Shown in pieces: positions 5,334 through 12,749 of a stretch of 19,515 nt of DNA (position 1 is its first letter; every line of letters starts with the position of its first letter). This DNA comes from JAUYIW01 sp043818555 (GTDB taxonomy: Bacteria; Patescibacteriota; Patescibacteriia; UBA9934). The notes beneath the pieces were generated by a model. The model searched no databases. It was given only the letters and a program-made list of their open reading frames with translations, and had not been told where the DNA came from. Location: contig JBDRFP010000034.1 of assembly GCA_043818555.1 (NCBI GenBank), positions 1 to 19,515 on the forward strand. Direction: 5' to 3'. Both the position numbers and the translations under genes were made by a program.

Positions 5334-8171
5334 ATGTGTCATTTTCGATACGATTATGCCTGTATGACCTACGATCACAAATCAATAGATAAAAAATGGC
5401 AGGATAAGTGGGAAGATTCCGGGATCTTCAATGCCGAGGATTTTTCTAAAAAGGAAAAGTTCTACTGCTTGATTGAGTTTCCTTACCCGTCCGGTGCCGG
5501 GCTTCACGTGGGGCATCCGCGTAGCTGCGTTGCGCTTGATATTATTGCCCGAAAACGTCGAATGGAAGGCTATAATGTTTTATACCCGATCGGTTGGGAT
5601 GCGTTTGGCCTTCCGACTGAGAACTATGCGATTAAGACCGGCCGGCCGCCGCAGGAGGTTACGATTGAGAACATCGATACTTTTCGTCGACAATTAAAGG
5701 CGCTTGGTTTTAGCTTTGATTGGTCGCGCGAGGTGAATACAACCGATCCGGCATATTTTAAATGGACACAGTGGATGTTTTTACAGTTTTTCAAAAAGGG
5801 ATTGGCGTACAAAGATAAGATGCCAATTAATTGGTGTCTCAGCTGTAAGATTGGCCTTGCCAACGAAGAGGTTGTTGATGGCGCTTGTGAGCGTTGTGGG
5901 GGTGATGTTGAGAAGCGGGATAAGGAGCAGTGGATGATTGCAATTACAAAGTATGCCGATCGCCTACTCGCCGACCTGGATACGGTCGACTATCTTCCCA
6001 AGATCGCCAAGCAGCAGCAGGATTGGATCGGCCGCTCCGAAGGCGCGAGCGTCTCATTTGTCATTGCGAGCGACCAACGGGAGCGAAGCAATCTAAACGA
6101 GAAGATCACTTCGTCGCCGAGTGGCCAGGCTCCTCGCAATGACGAAGTGATCGAAGTCTTCACGACCCGACCCGATACTTTATTTGGCGCAACTTACATG
6201 GTGCTGGCGCCTGAGCACAATTTGGTCGATCAGATTACTACTGACGATCAAAAGAAAGCGGTCGCAAAGTATGTTAAAGACTCTGCTAAAAAATCTGACA
6301 TTGAACGAGGCGACATCGAAAAAGAAAAAACCGGAGTGTTCACTGGCGCTTACGCGGTGAACCCGGTTAATGGCGAGGAGATTCCGATTTGGGTAGCGGA
6401 TTACGTTTTGATGGGCTACGGAACCGGAGCCATTATGGCCGTACCTGCGCATGATGAGCGAGATTATGAGTTTGCAAAAAAGTATGATTTGCCGATTAGG
6501 CCTGTAGTTTTAAAGTCAGGGGATCACAGCAGAAGTTTTGTCATGGGCATAGACGAAGATGATTTGAAAGCCCTTGGGGTGACAGTTGTTGAAAAAACAA
6601 AAAAGGGATTTTTCAAGATCCAAATCCCGTTTGATCGGCTCGATGAGTACAAGGACTTCATTAGGAAACAAATGAAGCCGAAATTCTGGAATGAATTTAG
6701 TACGCCAAATGGCTTCTACTTCATTTTCAAGCACGAGGATGGTCGTTTAGAGGAGATGGAGCTGAATGTTGAGACCAACGATCTCATCGATCGATACGGT
6801 GCAACGTTCAACGACGAAGAGCCGAAAGCGCAAGCAGAAAATGTGCTTTCATGGTTAGCTGAAAATGAGTTTTACAAAGAGATATTAATTCATACCGACG
6901 ACGGCGTAGCGATCAATTCGGGTGAGTTTGATGGTTTAAGCACCGAGGAGTTTAAGAAAAAGATCACTGCGTGGCTTAAGAAAGAAGGGAAGGGGAAGAC
7001 TGCTGTGAATTACAAACTTCGCGACTGGGTGTTTAGCCGTCAGCGCTATTGGGGAGAACCAATCCCTCTTGTGCATTGTGACGCTTGCAAAGGTTGGATC
7101 GCGATTCCTGACGATCAGTTGCCAATCGAACTTCCGGTTGTTGACAAATACGAACCGACTGATTCTGGAGAGTCGCCACTCGCAGCTGTGGAAGATTGGG
7201 TGAACACGACCTGTCCTGATTGCGGTGGGCCGGCTCGGCGCGAAACTGACACAATGCCAAACTGGGCGGGAAGTAGTTGGTATTTCTTGCGCTACATTGA
7301 TCCGCATAACAACGAGATGTTTGCCGATCCAAAAAAACTCAAATACTGGATGCCGGTTGATTGGTACAACGGTGGTATGGAGCATACTACGCTTCATTTG
7401 TTGTACTCGCGATTTTGGAACAAGTTTTTGTACGACGAAGGCCATGTGCCTGCAAGCGAGCCGTATGCGCGCCGAACAAGCCATGGATTAATTCTTGCCG
7501 AAGATGGCGAGAAGATGAGTAAGTCACGAGGCAATGTGGTGAATCCGGATGAGCTGGTTGATGAGTACGGCGCTGATACTTTGCGCGTGTACGAAATGTT
7601 CATGGGTCCGTTTGGCGAACCTGTGCCTTGGAGCACAAATGGCGTTGTTGGTGTAAAGCGGTTCCTCGACAAGGTTATGAGGCTGTCAGACACGATCGTG
7701 GATGTTGAATCGGAAGCTGTGACTCGTGCGCTCCATCAAACAATTCGAAAAGTCACAAACGACATTGAAAAGATGAGGTTCAACACGGCTGTGGCTCAAA
7801 TGATGACATTTGTAAATATCGCCAATGACGAAGGCGGAATGTCGAAAACTAGCTTTGAAATGTTTTTGACCGTGCTGTGTCCGTTTGCGCCGCATGTTGC
7901 AAATGAGCTCAATGAGAAGATCGGTGGCAAAGATTTAATCGACCTTAACGACTGGCCAAAATTTGATGAAAAGCTTGCGGCTGAAAAAGAGTTCAATATC
8001 GCGGTCCAAGTAAACGGAAAACTCCGCGGAACAATTATTGTGGCTACTGACGCTGTCGAGGCTGATGTTGTCGCGCTCGCACGCGAAGAAGAGAACGTTG
8101 CAAAGTATCTGGAAGGCGAGCTAAAGAAAACGGTGTACGTAGAAGGCAAGCTTGTGAACTTTGTGTTATAG
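5334..8171 (+). CDS. leuS: Leucyl-tRNA synthetase with two insertions in the editing region
   Basis: Class I synthetase that charges tRNA-Leu; 945 residues against about 860 usually. The HxGH signature is HVGH (58-61) and KMSKS is at 727-731. Zinc-type pairs are C168/C171 with C185/C188, and C582/C585 with C627/C630. The CP1 editing domain shows TTRPDTLFG (277-285) and GYGTGAIMAVPAHDERD (361-377, with the expected editing Asp at D374). Two insertions stand out. Residues 243-270 are encoded exactly by an 84-bp palindromic repeat. Residues about 393-518 replace a short linker before the conserved INSGEFDGLS. The first ten residues (MCHFRYDYAC) are unlike the family, and MTYDHKSIDKKWQDKW, starting at 5364, is the better start; a CATAAT at 5330-5335 could be its -10 box. 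All catalytic motifs are intact, so the enzyme should work. Confidence 0.95.
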   Translation: MCHFRYDYACMTYDHKSIDKKWQDKWEDSGIFNAEDFSKKEKFYCLIEFPYPSGAGLHVGHPRSCVALDIIARKRRMEGYNVLYPIGWDAFGLPTENYAIKTGRPPQEVTIENIDTFRRQLKALGFSFDWSREVNTTDPAYFKWTQWMFLQFFKKGLAYKDKMPINWCLSCKIGLANEEVVDGACERCGGDVEKRDKEQWMIAITKYADRLLADLDTVDYLPKIAKQQQDWIGRSEGASVSFVIASDQRERSNLNEKITSSPSGQAPRNDEVIEVFTTRPDTLFGATYMVLAPEHNLVDQITTDDQKKAVAKYVKDSAKKSDIERGDIEKEKTGVFTGAYAVNPVNGEEIPIWVADYVLMGYGTGAIMAVPAHDERDYEFAKKYDLPIRPVVLKSGDHSRSFVMGIDEDDLKALGVTVVEKTKKGFFKIQIPFDRLDEYKDFIRKQMKPKFWNEFSTPNGFYFIFKHEDGRLEEMELNVETNDLIDRYGATFNDEEPKAQAENVLSWLAENEFYKEILIHTDDGVAINSGEFDGLSTEEFKKKITAWLKKEGKGKTAVNYKLRDWVFSRQRYWGEPIPLVHCDACKGWIAIPDDQLPIELPVVDKYEPTDSGESPLAAVEDWVNTTCPDCGGPARRETDTMPNWAGSSWYFLRYIDPHNNEMFADPKKLKYWMPVDWYNGGMEHTTLHLLYSRFWNKFLYDEGHVPASEPYARRTSHGLILAEDGEKMSKSRGNVVNPDELVDEYGADTLRVYEMFMGPFGEPVPWSTNGVVGVKRFLDKVMRLSDTIVDVESEAVTRALHQTIRKVTNDIEKMRFNTAVAQMMTFVNIANDEGGMSKTSFEMFLTVLCPFAPHVANELNEKIGGKDLIDLNDWPKFDEKLAAEKEFNIAVQVNGKLRGTIIVATDAVEADVVALAREEENVAKYLEGELKKTVYVEGKLVNFVL
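6060..6143. repeat. 84-bp palindromic element inserted in frame in leuS
   Basis: Perfect 11-bp ends GTCATTGCGAG (6060-6070) and CTCGCAATGAC (6133-6143) flank further complementary arms (AGCGAAGCAATCT against AGATCACTTCGTC). The length is 84 bases, exactly 28 codons (LeuRS residues 243-270). It sits just before the conserved EVFTTRPDTLFG strand of the editing domain. The sequence type (CATTGCGAGCGA...CGCAATGAC) is a widespread intergenic stem-loop family in bacteria. Its presence inside an essential gene, preserving the frame, resembles the protein-coding palindromic elements described in Rickettsia. Confidence 0.85.
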
Positions 8172-8187
8172 TCGTTACGAATTCAAA

Positions 8188-8243
8188 TGTAGGGATGGTC
8201 TTTAGACCGTCCGCAAGCGGGCGACCTAAAGGTCGCCCCTACA
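8188..8243 (+). repeat. Two-in-one palindrome after leuS
   Basis: The two 27-base arms (8188-8214 and 8217-8243) are inverted copies of each other (TGTAGGG...CCCTACA) separated by AA. Each arm also contains its own palindrome: GGTCTTTAGACC (8197-8208) and GGGCGACCT-AA-AGGTCGCCC (8219-8238). All seven arm differences are transitions, and several keep G-U pairs. It starts 17 bases after the leuS stop and is followed by ATTTTTAG, so it may also help end transcription. Confidence 0.75.
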
Positions 8244-8250
8244 TTTTTAG

Positions 8251-8279
8251 ACTCCCCGTGCTCGTGATGGGGAGTTTTC
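8251..8279 (+). terminator. Intrinsic terminator after leuS
   Basis: ACTCCCC (8251-8257) pairs perfectly with GGGGAGT (8269-8275), 11-base loop, followed by TTTCT. It is the second hairpin downstream of leuS. Confidence 0.7.
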
Positions 8280-8282
8280 TGG

Positions 8283-8288
8283 TATAAT
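8283..8288 (+). promoter_or_regulatory. Possible -10 box TATAAT upstream of the MFS gene
   Basis: Perfect TATAAT directly after the leuS terminator and 8 bases before hairpin copy B. No good -35 is found at 16-18 bases. A transcript starting here would carry the whole hairpin element as a leader of about 185 bases before the MFS start. Confidence 0.3.
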
Positions 8289-8295
8289 GCCTTTT

Positions 8296-8470
8296 AATGA
8301 CCAATGACCAAAAAACCAATGACCAATGAATCTCCAATGCCCAATGACCAAACAACTCCTCACCATCTCGACCGAGCCAGGCTCAACGGCGAGCGGAGAG
8401 ATCTCTCGACTCCCTTCGGTCGCTCGAGACAGTAAGTGATTGGTCATTGAGTACTTGTGAATTGGTCATT
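8296..8470. repeat. AATGACCAAT hairpin element, copy B, interrupted
   Basis: The left arm (8296-8354) is made of AATGACCAATGACC-type units. The right arm (8436-8470) read in reverse begins AATGACCAATTCACAAGTAC, essentially identical to the left arm of copy A. Between them lies an unrelated palindrome (about 8361-8432), so one repeat family is nested in another. This fills the gap before the MFS gene up to 8 bases from its ATG. Confidence 0.75.
8361..8432. repeat. CTCGACCGAG / CTCTCGACTCC palindrome nested in copy B
   Basis: GC-rich block with complementary ends (CATCTCGACCGAG at the left; GGTCGCTCGAGA at the right) and an internal GAGAGATCTCTC palindrome. It resembles the widespread intergenic stem-loop type TCTCGACCGA...TCGCTCGAGA. 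It separates the two arms of the AATGACCAAT element. Confidence 0.55.
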
Positions 8471-8478
8471 CTAAGATT

Positions 8479-9696
8479 ATGCCTTTCCATCCCAACACAT
8501 CTTTCCCGCTAATGAGCCACCGGTGCTGCAACAGGCACGCGGCGTTGCCGACCTTGGCGACGAATCGTCTGCTTGGGTTTGCGGCAGGGTCGCTTATTAC
8601 AATCTTTTTTCCAATCTTCCTGTACGAACTTTTTGACTTTTCAATATCTGCGGTTCTTCTATGGTACGCTGTTGCCTTTCTGGTTCGCTTGCCGCTTCAC
8701 ATTTGGGCAGCAAAAATATTTAGCAGAACAGGCCTGGTGCCAAGCATGTTCATTGGCACATTCGGCGTTATTTTATTTTACCTTGCGCTTTTTGCGCTCG
8801 ACATCGGCCTTGCCATGGAACCGCTAACTCTACTTGGCGCAGCCATTTTAGGCCTTTCAATCCGCGCAGGATTCTATTGGGCGCCTTTCCATGTTGATTT
8901 TGCCAAGTTTTCCAAAAAAGGCCGCCGTGGCAGGGAAGTGGGGCTTTTCTACATTGTTCAGCAGTTTGTGGGAGTTGTATCTCCGGTAGTCGGAGGCTTG
9001 GTAATAGCGCACTATTCGTACAATGTTCTTTTTCTGGTCAGCATTGCGGTCATGACCGTGTCACTCATCCCGCTGGTGTTTATTCCTCAAACTAAAGTTC
9101 AGTACGAGTTTGGATTTTGGGAAACTTTCAGTCAAATGGCGTCGAAAAAGTATCGCGCGCTCACTTTGTCAATGATGGCTTATGGCGCTGAGAATGTTGT
9201 AGGAATTGTAATCTGGCCTATTTTCCTGTTTATGATTTTTGACGGCCGGTACCTGGACGTTGGACTTTTTGCAGCTGTAATTGTAATTGTTGGCATGGCG
9301 CTTACGCTTCTTTTGAGCCGTGCGCTCGATAAGGGTCGCAAGCGCCGCTTTCTGCGTTTTGGCACGCATGTTTATGCAATCGGCTGGGTTGGCAAAGCCC
9401 TTGTTGAGTCAGTAACGGGCGTATTTGTAGCATCAACTTTCCATAGCTTTGGAACGATTTTGACCCAGACGCCGATGGAAACAATGCTTTATGAAAAAGC
9501 AGCTGATTCAGGGCACTATATTGACGAATTTACCGTAATGAAGGAAACTGCTATTACGATTGGTCGACTTGGCATGGTGGTGCTGTTGATTGGCATAACT
9601 GGCTGGTTTTCCATTTCGGCCGCATTTGTGGCCGCAGCAGTAGTTTCGCTCGGTATTACATTTTTGGCAAAGATGAAGGTGGAGGAAAACATTTAA
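8479..9696 (+). CDS. Major facilitator superfamily transporter, substrate unknown
   Basis: A 405-residue inner-membrane protein. I count twelve hydrophobic helices in two groups of six, beginning LLGFAAGSLITIFFPIFLYELF (about 31-52) and ending AAFVAAAVVSLGITFLA. A basic cytoplasmic linker between halves (PQTKVQYEFGFWETFSQMASKKYRA) fits the MFS form. The family A-motif is weak; LDKGRKRRF in the second half is the nearest basic loop. The substrate cannot be inferred. The start is uncertain: no Shine-Dalgarno site precedes the ATG at 8479, and the first 25 residues (with CCNRH) are unlike a transporter N-terminus; ATG at 8512 is an alternative. It stands alone between hairpin copies B and C. Confidence 0.8.
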   Translation: MPFHPNTSFPLMSHRCCNRHAALPTLATNRLLGFAAGSLITIFFPIFLYELFDFSISAVLLWYAVAFLVRLPLHIWAAKIFSRTGLVPSMFIGTFGVILFYLALFALDIGLAMEPLTLLGAAILGLSIRAGFYWAPFHVDFAKFSKKGRRGREVGLFYIVQQFVGVVSPVVGGLVIAHYSYNVLFLVSIAVMTVSLIPLVFIPQTKVQYEFGFWETFSQMASKKYRALTLSMMAYGAENVVGIVIWPIFLFMIFDGRYLDVGLFAAVIVIVGMALTLLLSRALDKGRKRRFLRFGTHVYAIGWVGKALVESVTGVFVASTFHSFGTILTQTPMETMLYEKAADSGHYIDEFTVMKETAITIGRLGMVVLLIGITGWFSISAAFVAAAVVSLGITFLAKMKVEENI

Positions 9697-9700
9697 CGAG

Positions 9701-9813
9701 GAATGATCAATGACCAAGTAACCAATGCCCAATAAATATCCAATGCAAAATGACCAATTGGGGATTGGAAATTGGGGATTCATTGGGAATTGGGTGCTTG
9801 TGAATTGGACATT
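9701..9813. repeat. AATGACCAAT hairpin element, copy C
   Basis: The left part (AATGATCAATGACCAAGTAACC...) and right part (...GGTGCTTGTGAATTGGACATT) are imperfect inverted copies. The reversed right arm, AATGTCCAATTCACAAGCAC, matches the left arm of copy A with two differences. It starts 4 bases after the MFS stop and ends about 20 bases before the UDP-sugar dehydrogenase ATG. Confidence 0.7.
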
Positions 9814-9834
9814 TAAGAATGGGGGATCTGATTT

Positions 9835-11115
9835 ATGAATATCGTAGTAATCGGCACAGGTTATGTTGGTTTAGCGCAGGGGGCCTGTTTGGCGCATTTG
9901 GGGCACCAGGTAGTTTGCGTTGATGTTGATGCTAATAAGGTGGCGCGCCTCAGTGAAGGCGTGGTGCCTTTTTTTGAACCCAAGCTTGAGGATTTGGTTC
10001 GGCAGGGGGTAGGTGAAGGTCGGTTGAGTTTTACAATCGATTTAGCTGACGCAATGTCGGCCAAACCCGAGGTTGTCTTTTTGGCAGTGCCAACTCCGCA
10101 GGGGAGTGACGGTCGGGCAGATTTGGGATATTTAGAGTCTGCAAGTCGAGATTTACGATCGTCAATCGATGCGTCGACCTTGGTTGTAATAAAAAGTACC
10201 GTGCCACCCGGGACATGTAAAAAAGTTTGCGAGTGGATTGGCGGGGGCGTTGATGTGGCATCGAACCCTGAATTTTTGCGAGAAGGTACGGCCGTGGACG
10301 GTTTTCTAAAACCAGATAGAATTGTGCTCGGAGTAACATCGGCTGATGCTGAGCAAAAGCTTCGCGATGTTTATTCAAATATAGACGCCCCGGTTTTTAC
10401 AATGTCGCCTGAGAGCGCCGAGCTTTCAAAGTACGCGGCAAATACTTTTTTGGCGTCGCGCCTGTCGCTCATTAACGAAATCGCAAACATCGCCGACCAT
10501 GTTGGAGCTGACATTAAACACGTCGAAGCTGCACTTGGTGCTGACCCGCGAATAGGGAATAAGTTTTTGCGTTCCGGCGCCGGGTTTGGCGGATCGTGTT
10601 TTCCAAAAGATGTGCTTGCGCTTGATTTTGCCGCGCGTGAGCATGGCTATGAGCCCAAATTGATTGCGCCGATTATTGATGTGAATAATGATCAGGCCGG
10701 CAGATTTGTAAAGAAGATTCAAAGTCGGCTTGGGTCGATCGAAGGCAAGAAACTCGCCGTGTGGGGGTTGGCGTTTAATAAGGGCACGGACGATGTTCGC
10801 GAGTCGCCAGCAGTAAGAATCGTAGAATGTTTATTGGGAGCTGGAGCGACTATTAGCGTTTTTGATCCTAAGGCCATGGGCACTGCACGAGCGGAGCTTG
10901 GCGAAAAAGTTACTTACGCGCCGTCGATGATGGATGCACTTATTGGAGCCGATGCCTTGCTGGTTTTGACCGAGTGGGAAGAGTTTATTGAAGTTCCGTG
11001 GCGGGCAGTTAAAGAGCTGCTTCGTGAGCCTGTCATCTTTGACGGAAAAAACTTTTTGCCACATGACGATTTGCGCAGTCATGGATTTGAAGTAATTGGT
11101 ATTGGGGTCAGGTAG
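9835..11115 (+). CDS. ugd: UDP-glucose 6-dehydrogenase (UDP-glucose/GDP-mannose dehydrogenase family)
   Basis: A 426-residue cytosolic enzyme that oxidises a nucleotide sugar twice with NAD, most likely UDP-glucose to UDP-glucuronate, for cell-surface polysaccharide. GTGYVG (7-12) is the NAD-binding loop, with D30 as the ribose-binding acidic residue. SNPEFLREG (143-151) is the substrate loop. The catalytic Cys is C255 in GAGFGGSCFPKD, with K258 beside it; K199 and N203 are also conserved. The C-terminal domain shows GLAFNKGTDDVRESPA. Length is typical. A GGGGGA about 10 bases upstream may act as a weak ribosome site. GDP-mannose dehydrogenase or UDP-N-acetyl-sugar dehydrogenase activity is possible, but the NPEFLREG and GSCFPKD forms favour UDP-glucose. 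ComEC follows 68 bases later. Confidence 0.92.
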   Translation: MNIVVIGTGYVGLAQGACLAHLGHQVVCVDVDANKVARLSEGVVPFFEPKLEDLVRQGVGEGRLSFTIDLADAMSAKPEVVFLAVPTPQGSDGRADLGYLESASRDLRSSIDASTLVVIKSTVPPGTCKKVCEWIGGGVDVASNPEFLREGTAVDGFLKPDRIVLGVTSADAEQKLRDVYSNIDAPVFTMSPESAELSKYAANTFLASRLSLINEIANIADHVGADIKHVEAALGADPRIGNKFLRSGAGFGGSCFPKDVLALDFAAREHGYEPKLIAPIIDVNNDQAGRFVKKIQSRLGSIEGKKLAVWGLAFNKGTDDVRESPAVRIVECLLGAGATISVFDPKAMGTARAELGEKVTYAPSMMDALIGADALLVLTEWEEFIEVPWRAVKELLREPVIFDGKNFLPHDDLRSHGFEVIGIGVR

Positions 11116-11183
11116 CGGGGCGTTACAGACCCACAGACCTATAAACTCATCGCCTACTTCCTACTTACTCTCGTCTCCCGCCT

Positions 11184-12740
11184 ATGACCCCATCGATTAC
11201 GCTTAGAACAATCTGCATTGGCTTTTTGGTCGGGATTGGGTTTGGGTCGTTTGCGTATGTGGATGACGGGTCGATTTCGTCGGTCGCGATTATAGCGCTT
11301 CTGATTATCGAGTCTGCGGCAGGCTTTTTTTATTTACGTCGAAAACAGCTCGATTGGATTACGCTCGGCCTAATTTTGATCGCTGCGACATTGAGCGGCC
11401 TGTATCAGTATGGTGAAAGTTTTCCGACCGCCGAGTCGATTGCATCAATCGCCGGAACAACCGAAAGGATTGAAGGCACAGTTGTGCATGTTAAGCGGAC
11501 TGACTCATCACAGCAGCTCAGGCTGAACGACATTAGCGTTGGCGAGGCGAGTTATGAAGATCGCGTCCTTGTTTTCTCCCCGCTGTTCCCACGTTTTGAA
11601 TATGGCGACAGGGTGACTGTGCGATGCAACCTCGACGCTCCAGAGCCATTTGAAGGATTTGATTACGATCGTTTTCTTGCAGCTAAGAAAATCTACGCCA
11701 CGTGTTTTACATATTCGTCGCCAATGATCGTCGAGGAAGATCAAGGCCATCCGGTCAAAGCCGTTCTTATGCAGGCTCGAACGCGGACAATTGACATTAT
11801 CGACAGCACCTTTGGCGAACCACATGGATCACTTTTGGCTGGGCTGTTGCTCGGAGAGCAAAGATTTACCGACGCTTGGGACGAACTGTTCCTAAAAACC
11901 GGCACTACGCATATCGTTGCCGCGTCCGGCTACAATGTGGCGGTTGTAACTTTTGTTCTGTTTGGCCTGCTTGCATCGTTTGGAGTTAGGCGTCAGCATG
12001 CGTTTTCGATTTTGATGGCCGGCATCATTGCCTACATCTTTCTAGCCGGCGCTGAAGCTCCAGTTATTCGCGCAGGCATTATGGGCGCGCTCGTGCTGGT
12101 AGCTCGCCAACTTGGCAGAAGTTCGACAATGATCAATGTACTACTACTGACCGGGTCGGCTATGTTGTATGTTAATCCACGACTACTAATTGACGACGTC
12201 GGCTTCCAGCTCTCAATCGTCTCAACCGTTGCACTCATCTACTTTGCGCCACATGTTGACCGCCGGCTAAAATTCATCCCAGAGAAATTTCAAATCCGCG
12301 AATCTATTGTTGCTACGCTCGCAGCAACGTTCTTCACCTTGCCGATAATATTTTTAAGCTTTGGCCGCCTAGCCATTATAGCGCCGTTTGTGAATTTGCT
12401 CATTTTGCCAGTGCTCCCATTCACCATGGCGTTTGGAGCAGTAGCGGTCGCAGGTGGGATAATCGGCTCGACTGTTGGATCGTTCCTTGCCGGCCCGGCA
12501 TGGGCACTGCTTGGCTACATGCTCTGGGTTGTTAAATCCATGGCCGCGTTGCCGTTTTCTGCATTTGAGATTCCGCCGGTTCTGCTAATCCCACTGGCGA
12601 TTTTGTCGACGCTTATTATCGCGTTGGTGTGGCGGAGGTTGTCGAGGCGTGGTAACCCCCCTCAATCCCCCCTTGAAAAGGGGGGAGGACAAAAGAAAGT
12701 TGCTTCCCCTCCTTTTCAAGGAGGGGTTAGGGGAGGTTAA
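11184..12740 (+). CDS. comEC: ComEC/Rec2 competence channel, without the hydrolase domain
   Basis: A 518-residue inner-membrane protein, the channel through which single-stranded DNA enters during natural transformation. Residues 1-75 hold two or three membrane helices. About 90-180 is the soluble OB-fold-like part (IEGTVVHVKR...YGDRVTVRCNLDAPEPFEGFDY). From about 205 the competence domain follows, with GSLLAGLLLGEQ, THIVAASGYNVAVV (typically HLLAxSGLHV) and AEAPVIRAGIMG, and several helices to about 487. The metallo-beta-lactamase domain that ends most ComEC proteins is instead the next gene, 9 bases downstream. The last 29 residues (490-518) are encoded by a palindromic repeat and are not part of the family. 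No Shine-Dalgarno site is seen at the ATG. Confidence 0.9.
   Translation: MTPSITLRTICIGFLVGIGFGSFAYVDDGSISSVAIIALLIIESAAGFFYLRRKQLDWITLGLILIAATLSGLYQYGESFPTAESIASIAGTTERIEGTVVHVKRTDSSQQLRLNDISVGEASYEDRVLVFSPLFPRFEYGDRVTVRCNLDAPEPFEGFDYDRFLAAKKIYATCFTYSSPMIVEEDQGHPVKAVLMQARTRTIDIIDSTFGEPHGSLLAGLLLGEQRFTDAWDELFLKTGTTHIVAASGYNVAVVTFVLFGLLASFGVRRQHAFSILMAGIIAYIFLAGAEAPVIRAGIMGALVLVARQLGRSSTMINVLLLTGSAMLYVNPRLLIDDVGFQLSIVSTVALIYFAPHVDRRLKFIPEKFQIRESIVATLAATFFTLPIIFLSFGRLAIIAPFVNLLILPVLPFTMAFGAVAVAGGIIGSTVGSFLAGPAWALLGYMLWVVKSMAALPFSAFEIPPVLLIPLAILSTLIIALVWRRLSRRGNPPQSPLEKGGGQKKVASPPFQGGVRGG
12654..12738. repeat. Palindromic element forming the 3' end of comEC
   Basis: The left arm 12654-12686 (AACCCCCCTCAATCC...) and right arm 12705-12738 (...GGTTAGGGGAGGTT) are inverted copies at roughly 85% identity around an 18-base centre. 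CCTTGAAAAGG and CCTTTTCAAGG are their cores. The element lies in frame at the end of comEC, encodes a Gly/Pro-rich tail (NPPQSPLEKGGG...PPFQGGVRGG) and contributes the first base of the TAA stop. This CCCCCTTGAAAAGGGGG type is a common intergenic repeat across bacterial genomes. Confidence 0.85.
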
Positions 12741-12749
12741 TGTTTCCAG

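Noticed and set aside
6936..7484. A 182-codon minus-strand ORF within leuS
   Set aside because: It lies wholly opposite the conserved second half of LeuRS and has no recognisable motif.
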